A DNA stretch of 64,000 nt, from assembly GCA_012934845.2 (NCBI GenBank), contig WNNJ02000819.1, positions 1-64,000 of the forward strand. Reading direction: 5' to 3'. Of the stretch, positions 61,601 through 64,000 are shown piece by piece. The notes under the pieces are model-generated. The model saw nothing but the letters and a program-made list of their open reading frames with translations, was not told the origin of the DNA and made no database searches. Positions within the stretch are counted from its first letter, which is position 1. Each line of letters starts with the position of its first letter. Position numbers and translations under genes: made by a program. This stretch comes from Pomphorhynchus laevis (taxonomy: Eukaryota; Acanthocephala; Palaeacanthocephala; Echinorhynchida; Pomphorhynchidae).

Positions 61601-61795
61601 TAGCATTATACCAAATTGCATAAGCCACTTGTTTTTGCTTTTATTAGGGCGTTTAAATCACTCGAGTACAGTCCGGATGCTCAATATATTATCGCTGGTG
61701 GTAAAACAAAATATATTTGCATCTATCATGTCAAGCAGAAGTTATTAGTTAATCGCATAACAATATCAAATAATGAAAGCATTCCTGGTCTGCAT
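34667..61795 (+). CDS. PWP2: PWP2/UTP1 orthologue, WD-repeat U3 snoRNP protein (first 12 exons, 3' incomplete)
   Basis: Periodic tryptophan protein 2 (UTP1), a tandem WD40-propeller scaffold of the UTP-B complex in the small-subunit processome. It acts in the nucleolus in early pre-18S rRNA processing. Exons 34667-34684, 34734-34846, 35967-36061, 38427-38526, 38574-38723, 40410-40736, 40778-40930, 43466-43828, 44370-44517, 45652-45805, 49083-49263 and 61648-61795 join in phase with GT-AG borders to 650 codons without a stop. Diagnostic blocks: LLSPVGNRVSVIDL, GQLLIWDWQSEM, SLDGTVRAFDL, YRNFRTMTSPRPCQFSCVA, SVSWDSTLRIWDV, YICIYHV. Human and yeast proteins are about 920 residues, so the last WD blades and the C-terminal helical domain lie beyond the window. 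Start chosen because MHLNYKFSSILGGVY aligns with the family's MKFAYRFSNLLGTVY. Confidence 0.96.
34734..34846 (+). CDS. PWP2: PWP2 exon 2
   Basis: Residues 7-44: FSSILGGVYTQGN and LLSPVGNRVSVIDLTG, the signature N-terminal blade of PWP2. Ends phase 2 before GTAAAT. Confidence 0.95.
34847..35966. other. PWP2 intron 2
   Basis: 1120 bp of AT-rich sequence. No coding or repeat feature beyond short AATTTAAT-type runs. Confidence 0.7.
35967..36061 (+). CDS. PWP2: PWP2 exon 3
   Basis: IKSMVAGFECKHDIVAMDIS then NGILIAADD. The acceptor after TAAAAG gives the right phase (GG|G). Ends phase 1 before GTAAGC. Confidence 0.92.
36195..36965 (-). mobile_element. Penelope-like element, 3' half (minus arm of inverted pair)
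   Basis: Read on the minus strand this gives the end of the RT region and the GIY-YIG-type endonuclease block VVYKISCLECDKIYVGQVG near 36620-36560, then a 3' tail ending at about 36198. GIY-YIG fused behind an RT is diagnostic of Penelope-like elements. It forms an inverted pair with the + arm at 37.1-38.22 kb, inside PWP2 intron 3. The left edge carries a perfect hairpin (36173-36194). Confidence 0.75.
37140..38220 (+). mobile_element. Penelope-like element, RT to 3' end (plus arm)
   Basis: RT motif A region FDIVLMFTNVPTNKAIEL near 37175-37230. An open frame at 37379-37666 holds MGNSLAPILSELYM (motif B) and RYVDDTFAI (motif C), then LRLTFLDVVF. After frame breaks, the 3' tail from about 37830 (CCAATTGTTTAAATAGAAAAA) to 38220 (GCACCTGCCTAAAGCAATTG) is the inverted counterpart of 36195-36510. 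5' truncated copy, no longer functional. Confidence 0.8.
38427..38526 (+). CDS. PWP2: PWP2 exon 4
   Basis: GLIFTCSIQHNRILSSTKL then PPACLKFSPDGR. Followed by a 47-nt intron. Confidence 0.93.
38574..38723 (+). CDS. PWP2: PWP2 exon 5
   Basis: KLLALVNDSAIVYKSP through CPTACWSDDSK. The donor AA|GTATGT keeps phase 2 for exon 6. Confidence 0.93.
38724..40409. other. PWP2 intron 5
   Basis: 1686 bp, AT-rich. It contains a palindromic stretch at about 39480-39560 (CATCAGGAA ... TTCCTGATG) and a partial relative of the foldback family near 38940-39010 (TTAGCATCTTCA). No coding sequence. Confidence 0.6.
40410..40736 (+). CDS. PWP2: PWP2 exon 6
   Basis: The acceptor at GTGTTTAG|A joins as SDDSKFFLTGAEDGVARL, matching SQDSRFILTTSKDLSAKI of the yeast protein. 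Runs through FFEHESMNIITVAKTGRL and an acidic linker to CFIKYTPMTK. A later AG five codons in was rejected because it breaks the phase. Confidence 0.93.
40778..40930 (+). CDS. PWP2: PWP2 exon 7
   Basis: VSRCDYHAKSNLLAIGTEKG and PDFELIHSLS. The preceding intron is just 41 nt. Confidence 0.95.
41540..42300 (-). other. Unidentified coding-like relic in PWP2 intron 7
   Basis: GC content rises here relative to the intron. Minus frames look protein-like: DVRDYHEANTTEFRLSFENF and NEALVAFARLKG (42254-42051), and further on LLESYFTIYGLQRDKALLEI near 41620-41560. The first loosely recalls N-terminal regions of PIF/Harbinger-type transposases. No family is assigned. Confidence 0.3.
42580..43165. repeat. 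Tandem duplication of about 360 bp in PWP2 intron 7
   Basis: Blocks at about 42640-42805 and 43005-43165 repeat in order: TTTTGTTAATATATGTTATCAT, AATCAATTGAAAACTTCTATGG, TTGAATGTAAAT-TCGAAGTCA and TTCATGTGTTT. Long AT-only runs fill the space between. Confidence 0.85.
43466..43828 (+). CDS. PWP2: PWP2 exon 8
   Basis: The longest exon: VSDCSITNINFNFNGDWIA, GQLLIWDWQSEM, AISPDSALIATGGKDGRLKI, then VITCSLDGTVRAFDLDR. These are three WD blades. The joint with exon 7 restores HSLS-VSD. Confidence 0.97.
43829..44369. other. PWP2 intron 8
   Basis: 541 bp, AT-rich, no feature seen. Confidence 0.7.
44370..44517 (+). CDS. PWP2: PWP2 exon 9
   Basis: YRNFRTMTSPRPCQFSCVAI then TEFDIYLWSLKTGQLLE, almost word-for-word the family consensus. 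Ends in phase 0. Confidence 0.97.
44560..44652. repeat. Three consecutive perfect short-spacer inverted repeats
   Basis: GATAATGCA/TGCATTATC (44560-44581, spacer 4), TTGCTAAATCAACA and its complement (44587-44619, spacer 5), and TTGTATGATGT/ACATCATACAA (44627-44652, spacer 4) follow one another within 93 bp. Confidence 0.95.
44845..45027. repeat. Foldback (MITE-like) element in PWP2 intron 9
   Basis: Imperfect palindrome about 180 bp long. Arms about 44846-44922 and 44945-45026 share AATTATTGAA, GATCAAA, GGAAAATTTTATTT, CTAACCTCTGTTA and CATCTTCAGAAAATTAC. Relatives lie at 50208-50330 and partly near 38.97 kb. Confidence 0.85.
45652..45805 (+). CDS. PWP2: PWP2 exon 10
   Basis: VLSNHNAPVSSVKFLAGECF, then SVSWDSTLRIWDVMDM, the WD blade containing the SASWDKTVRLWD signature. 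Ends phase 1. Confidence 0.96.
46546..47596. mobile_element. Non-autonomous element with long terminal inverted repeats (MITE-like)
   Basis: Termini of roughly 105 bp: the left (46546-46650) reads TTTCAGTTTGAGGCACTTTG then TCCAAATTACGCAAAAAGT, GTTTATTGTACA and TGTGCTCTTTCGAATGGCGT. The right (about 47490-47596) is its inverse. The interior has a second palindrome near 47110-47200 (GATGTCAGTGG ... TCAGTGACATC) and no coding frame. About 1.05 kb within PWP2 intron 10. The superfamily is not identifiable without the target duplication. Confidence 0.8.
47612..47944 (-). mobile_element. LINE reverse transcriptase fragment
   Basis: Minus-strand frame: ILNPAQHGFRKGYSTTTNL, then DVIFFDFSKAFDSVNHTRL (motif A) and INWIRVFLSN. 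Typical CR1/L2/Rex-type RT, about 100 residues kept. Immediately to the right of the MITE-like element. Confidence 0.85.
48609..48690. repeat. Short minisatellite (about 23-bp unit) in PWP2 intron 10
   Basis: Three to four imperfect copies of GTTGTATATCATG followed by TTTATATTTC. Confidence 0.7.
49083..49263 (+). CDS. PWP2: PWP2 exon 11
   Basis: NPNSKEIAVSLLNASILFVD, DSGQHLGSINARYDIGLSRK, ending SSKLSFG. It is followed by the giant intron 11. Confidence 0.96.
49264..50207. other. Intron 11, first part
   Basis: AT-rich; irregular copies of TTCTACTATTTAAAAT from about 50040 on. No coding feature. Confidence 0.6.
50208..50345. repeat. Foldback element, relative of 44.85-45.03 kb
   Basis: Shares AATAATTATTG, GGATCAAAG and CATCTTCAGAAAATT with the intron 9 element and has the inverse arm TAATTTTCTGAAGATGCTAA. 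Followed by a GTTAGCGAAA end. Confidence 0.75.
50368..50475 (-). repeat. Diverged copy of the right-end 370-bp repeat
   Basis: Reverse complement of about 63545-63660: CACGCTGATTGTAGTGTACAG, CACACGAGGATAAT and GGCTCGTGTATGCAAT-ATT all recur. Confidence 0.8.
50495..50735. repeat. 48-bp satellite, about five copies
   Basis: TTTTCTACTATTTAAATATA then TTATAATATATTATATTTAAATATATTA repeats with a 48-bp period (TCTACT at 50541, 50589, 50637, 50685). Confidence 0.9.
51238..51335 (+). repeat. Repeat D, partial copy
   Basis: ACTAAATAATCAAATTTCAT, GAGGAAATAC and the GGCCTCG ... CGAGG hairpin. Same start as the fuller copy at 51897. Confidence 0.8.
51897..52255 (+). repeat. Repeat D, full copy
   Basis: About 355 bp from CTAAATAATCAAATTTCATC to TACGTAGACTCAGTTAGCTG. 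It is closely matched in inverse orientation at 61945-62280. No coding frame; a non-autonomous dispersed element. Confidence 0.85.
52435..52740 (+). repeat. Repeat D, diverged copy with a perfect hairpin
   Basis: Contains ATGATAGCATAG, CTTCTGATGACC and the end TACGTAGACTCAGTTA. A perfect hairpin with 17-bp arms and a 4-nt spacer (52480-52517) is embedded in it. Confidence 0.75.
53270..53475 (-). mobile_element. LINE-type ORF2 C-terminal fragment
   Basis: A GC-richer island. The minus strand reads FTPVAIETCGAYGPATKAFI, then, after stops, RVAIQQKNANYVMEAI, the PVAxET-G and IQRGNA blocks that close many retroelement polymerase proteins. Decayed. Confidence 0.5.
53690..54075 (-). mobile_element. 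LINE (CR1/Rex-like) ORF2 C-terminal fragment
   Basis: Minus strand: YGSRSTSSRLSHRALRAWNG then LPYDMIPLHVASFRSVV, the ARxWNxLP...SF tail of CR1/L2/Rex-type polymerases. The frame at 53948-53766 overlaps it. Possibly from the same family as the RT piece at 47.6-47.9 kb. Confidence 0.65.
54178..54330 (+). repeat. Dispersed repeat, copy 1 (left of the LIM gene)
   Basis: ATTATATTACA-CAA, TTATCACAAATTTAA, ATGATCCGATACAAAT, TCACTGTAACATGC and TTCCTTTATTA also occur in order at 60150-60300, beyond the nested gene. Confidence 0.65.
54331..56140. other. Upstream region of the nested LIM gene
   Basis: No coding feature is supported. A 68-codon minus frame near 54.9-55.1 kb is unrecognised. A MEF2-like box TTATTTTTAG lies at 55467-55476, which could be chance in AT-rich DNA. 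Confidence 0.4.
56141..56148 (+). promoter_or_regulatory. TATA box of the muscle LIM gene
   Basis: TATATAAG 30 bp upstream of TTCAGC (56171), a plausible initiator, and 40 bp upstream of the ATG. This implies an own promoter inside PWP2 intron 11 with a very short leader. An AG just before 56171 would also allow trans-splicing. Confidence 0.65.
56181..56450 (+). CDS. Muscle LIM protein (single-LIM CRP/Mlp family), nested in PWP2
   Basis: Encodes 89 residues in one exon. A single LIM domain at residues 10-61 has all eight zinc ligands with perfect spacing: C10, C13, H31, C34, C37, C40, C58, C61. The glycine-rich tail YGPKGYGHGVGAGSL is characteristic of Mlp60A-type muscle LIM proteins and nematode relatives (YGPKG-GFG-GAG). 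These proteins sit at Z-discs/dense bodies and in nuclei of muscle, binding alpha-actinin and actin-linked partners. The ATG at 56181 gives the conserved MPF start; an in-frame TTG upstream is not used. The gene lies wholly in PWP2 intron 11 on the same strand. CRIP-type LIM proteins are the alternative, but the tail favours Mlp. Confidence 0.95.
   Translation: MPFTVKIEKCPRCDKAVYAAEEKSAEGRKWHKTCFKCGDCNKMLEATTLAVHEGNIYCKQCYGRLYGPKGYGHGVGAGSLNMDSGSRKA
56451..57560. other. Downstream of the LIM gene
   Basis: 3' untranslated region and intron sequence. AATACA at about 56493 and 56508 is a possible weak poly(A) signal; no canonical AATAAA nearby. Otherwise AT-rich without features. Confidence 0.4.
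57563..57930 (+). repeat. 298-bp-spaced hammerhead repeat (relative of 7.8-8.4 kb)
   Basis: CCTCCTCTGCATCCAGCAG recurs at 57565 and 57863, each followed by a hammerhead core region (TGAGTCATAGTGATGA, GAAACGG). The unit also shares AGTTAGCCGATA, GATCCTTATTGGTGAA and GCCGTCTGC blocks with the 303-bp family. One full unit plus the start of a second is present. Confidence 0.75.
57849..57926 (+). ncRNA. Hammerhead ribozyme, type III fold, one core change
   Basis: Stem III 5' arm TGCCGT (57849-57854), cleavage triplet GTC ending at 57855, and a stem I hairpin (TGC/GCA, internal loop, CCTCC/GGAGG, CTGC/GCAG, loop ATCCA; 57856-57897). Then TGATGA (57899-57904), stem II GTC/GAT, GAA and the stem III 3' arm ACGG. 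All parts are in order, but core base C3 is A, which should abolish cleavage. The unit 1 core at 57595-57622 is shortened by two bases. Confidence 0.65.
57938..58064. repeat. 62-bp-arm hairpin with 3-nt loop
   Basis: Arms 57938-57999 and 58003-58064 match at 57 of 62 positions without gaps; the loop is ACA. It abuts the hammerhead repeat. It could be a foldback insertion, a snap-back duplication, or a hairpin-RNA source if transcribed with the intron. Confidence 0.9.
58065..60149. other. Intron 11, middle part
   Basis: No coding feature. A short direct repeat TACCGGATGAT-CAGAGTTT occurs near 58836 and 58966. Confidence 0.5.
60150..60300 (+). repeat. Dispersed repeat, copy 2 (right of the LIM gene)
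   Basis: Matches 54178-54330 in the same orientation, about 6 kb apart, flanking the nested gene. Confidence 0.65.
60301..61647. other. Intron 11, last part
   Basis: AT-rich, nothing recognised before the exon 12 acceptor (TTATTAG). Confidence 0.5.
61648..61795 (+). CDS. PWP2: PWP2 exon 12 (last in window)
   Basis: AFKSLEYSPDAQYIIAGGKT, KYICIYHVKQKLLVNRITIS, ending GLH at GTAAGT in phase 0. The human counterpart reads YSADGHSILAGG and VCIYHVREQILMKRFEIS. Confidence 0.96.
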
Positions 61796-61944
61796 GTAAG
61801 TATAAAAATCTGTTTTAAATTCAGATTTATCTGTTTAGGATTTTCATTAAATTCGGATTAATTTTGAACTTAGAAGTTAATTGATTTTGTGGGAGCTAAA
61901 AGAATATTAAAATTAAATAACATAGAGATTAAACTCAGAAATAA

Positions 61945-62280
61945 AATCAGCTAACTGAGTCTACGTATTTAATATAATTATATAATAAACAAAACATAAT
62001 AATGCTAAATCAGAATTTAATAATTAAATAATAAAATTAATAATTGTTTTTAGATTTTCTATAATTTAAATCAAGTTAAAATAAAAAATTGAAATTCAAA
62101 ATAAACGTCATTTTTATGAATTGACTAATAAATAACAGACGTTGTATCAAGAATAAGAATTAGAGGTCATCAGGAGGAACTGCTATGCTATCAGGTTTTG
62201 GCACCTAACTCCTCTACTCAACATAGTTGCGGGGCTAAATTCATGCTAATGATGTATTTCCTCTGATAAAACTATCTAGT
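61945..62280 (-). repeat. Repeat D, inverse copy in intron 12
   Basis: Reverse complement of 51920-52255 with few differences by eye (CAGCTAACTGAGTCTACGTA at its left, TATTTCCTCTGAT at its right). Confidence 0.85.
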
Positions 62281-62449
62281 ATCTTATTATAATACAAAGT
62301 ATATTATTTATTATCCATAAAAATTTGCCACTTAAGAGTTTAAATTTATTCTTTATATTATTGTGTTGATTTATATATTTTACTATTTTCTGCTTGTTGT
62401 TTTTTAATTGTAACCTAGTTTAAAATATGTATCTATTAAATTATTCAAA

Positions 62450-63036
62450 TGATTTTGAAGAAAGCCAATATCATTACATATTGTTGCAATTCTTAAAATT
62501 TCATTATTTAATGTATTATATTTTATATTATATGGTTTGCACGAATGTTAATGCAAAAATATGTTTCTTGTAAATTTAAATATATCATATTTACGATATA
62601 AATTAATAGTAGTTTTAGTTAATGTTAATTTAATGTTCAGATCTAGATAGACACCTTCTTTATCATCAATATTGGTTTTGTTAAGAATAACGCTTTCTGC
62701 ATAAATTTGTTAACTTATTGAATAAAAATTATTAGAATTAAATACACATATATCATCAATGTATCGAAACATATATTTCATATATTTAAATAATTTAGAT
62801 TTATATTTTAAACAGTTATGAACTGTTTTATATTTTAAACAGTTGTTAATTCATATTCTATAAAGCTTAAAAACAAGTCAGCTATAATTGGGCTACTATT
62901 ACCACTCATTGGAACACCTTGTACTTGTCTAAATATAGATGTCCATACTTTTAAATAATTTTGATTTATCAAAATATTTGAGGATTCTATTAATTCAATT
63001 TTATCCATATATTTATATTTACTTGATTGTTTAATA

Positions 63037-63127
<91 letters not shown>

Positions 63128-63450
63128 TTCGAATATAAGATTAATTAATTTTACTAACGCTTCTTTAATATCTACTAAATCTAGATTTGTATAAAGCGTA
63201 CTAAAATCGTATGTATTTATATTTTGAAATTTATTCCTTTTGTCTGTTCCAAAAATTCTTTTGTAGAATTAATACTGAAATAGTGTTTTATACCAGTATT
63301 AATTTCAATTACCTTGCAATATTTTTTAATGTGTGCTTTAAGTATTTTATTCATATAGACAGAAAGTGGTTTTAATGTACATTTAAACGCACTTCTTAAA
63401 CACATTTCCACTTGTGCAAACTGTACGTTGTATCCGTCTTTTGAAACCAA
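62450..63450 (-). mobile_element. Penelope-like RT fragment in PWP2 intron 12
   Basis: Minus strand from the right: a pre-motif region (63450-63217), INTYDFSTLYTNLDLVDIKE (motif A region, about 63215-63160), then a long (AT)n, QGVPMSGNSSPIIADLFLS (motif B, about 62930-62870), FRYIDDICVFN (motif C, about 62770-62740) and KEGVYLDLNIKL (about 62670). RT wording is that of Penelope-like elements and differs from the intron 3 pair. No endonuclease seen. Decayed. Confidence 0.7.
63040..63124. repeat. (AT)n microsatellite
   Basis: About 85 bp of alternating A/T inside the Penelope-like RT fragment. Confidence 0.95.
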
Positions 63451-64000
63451 AAGACGGAGATAGCACTACAGTTGACGGAAACAACCGACAATCTGTCTTT
63501 TGAATTTTCTTGACAGGAAACCGGAATCTGCCAGGTAAATATAATGAATAATTGCATACACGAGCGAGTATCATCATTTGGTCGGCTTCATCAATTATCC
63601 TCGTGTGAATTCTTTAATCCTAGATGCAGCACTGTACACTACAATCAGCGTAGGTGGACCTCATCAGCAGTTAGCCTACGCCTACCTTTCGTGTTTCGGT
63701 CCTTTAATGATCTGCTGAAATTTTCCTCTGCTGCCCTTCTGTAAAAACAAACGATACAGTTTGTAAGGAACACATTTCCACTTGTGCAAACTGTACGTTG
63801 TATCCGTCTTTTGAAACCAAAAGACGGAGATAGCACTACAGTTGACGGAAACAACCGACAATCTGTCTTTTGAATTTTCTTGACAGGAAACCGGAATCTG
63901 CCAGGTAAATATAATGAATAATTGCATACACGAGCGAGTATCATCATTTGGTCGGCTTCATCAATTATCCTCGTGTGAATTCTTTAATCCTAGATGCAGC
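63399..64000. repeat. Tandem duplication, 370-bp period, running off the window
   Basis: ACACATTTCCACTTGTGCAA starts at 63400 and 63770. The two copies look identical over the 231 bp available. Each has a hairpin (CCGTCTTTTG / CAAAAGACGG). The first unit's end (63631-63768) is unique in the window. Confidence 0.92.

Overview
This is an AT-rich, intron-bearing animal genome segment. Three introns of only 41-49 nt in a conserved gene, the muscle LIM protein tail and the heavy load of non-LTR and Penelope-like elements suggest an ecdysozoan, perhaps a nematode. That placement is inference; nothing here fixes the species.

Left half (1-34.5 kb) is an accessory, gene-poor patchwork. It holds several broken copies of one I/Jockey-type LINE (called LINE A: zinc-knuckle ORF1, then APE endonuclease and reverse transcriptase ORF2, with a TTAAGAAAATCT...(ATT)n 3' end), endonuclease pieces of another LINE (LINE C), and three pieces of a CR1/L2-like LINE (LINE B, PHD-finger ORF1). 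Between them lie fossils of RNA viruses: a toti-like capsid segment repeated in tandem, and a toti-like capsid-to-polymerase segment. A membrane-glycoprotein-like piece and a 377-residue open frame of unknown, possibly viral, origin follow. There is also a decayed mariner (D,D34D) with TIRs and a TA duplication, a Ty1/copia fossil, and a single ubiquilin-type UBA exon or exon relic. Two families of short tandem repeats (about 303 bp and about 443 bp units) carry hammerhead ribozyme cores. A further decayed pair of the 303-bp family lies at 57.6-57.9 kb. They resemble animal retrozymes, small self-cleaving retroelements thought to depend on Penelope-like machinery, and Penelope-like copies occur in the same window.

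Right half (34.67-64 kb) is one host gene, the + strand orthologue of PWP2/UTP1, a WD-repeat protein of the small-subunit processome (U3 snoRNP, 18S rRNA maturation). Twelve exons can be joined in phase to give 650 residues; the C-terminal part lies beyond the window. Its introns hold an inverted pair of Penelope-like copies (intron 3), a tandem duplication (intron 7), foldback elements (introns 9-11), a MITE-like element with long TIRs (intron 10), and a 12.4-kb intron 11. That intron contains a complete single-exon muscle LIM protein gene on the same strand, with its own TATA box. Intron 12 holds another Penelope-like RT fragment and a 370-bp tandem duplication running off the end.

Throughout the window, near-perfect inverted repeats of 9-17 bp (one of 62 bp) with 3-7 nt spacers recur, often at element junctions. 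This suggests template switching or snap-back copying as a local mutational process.
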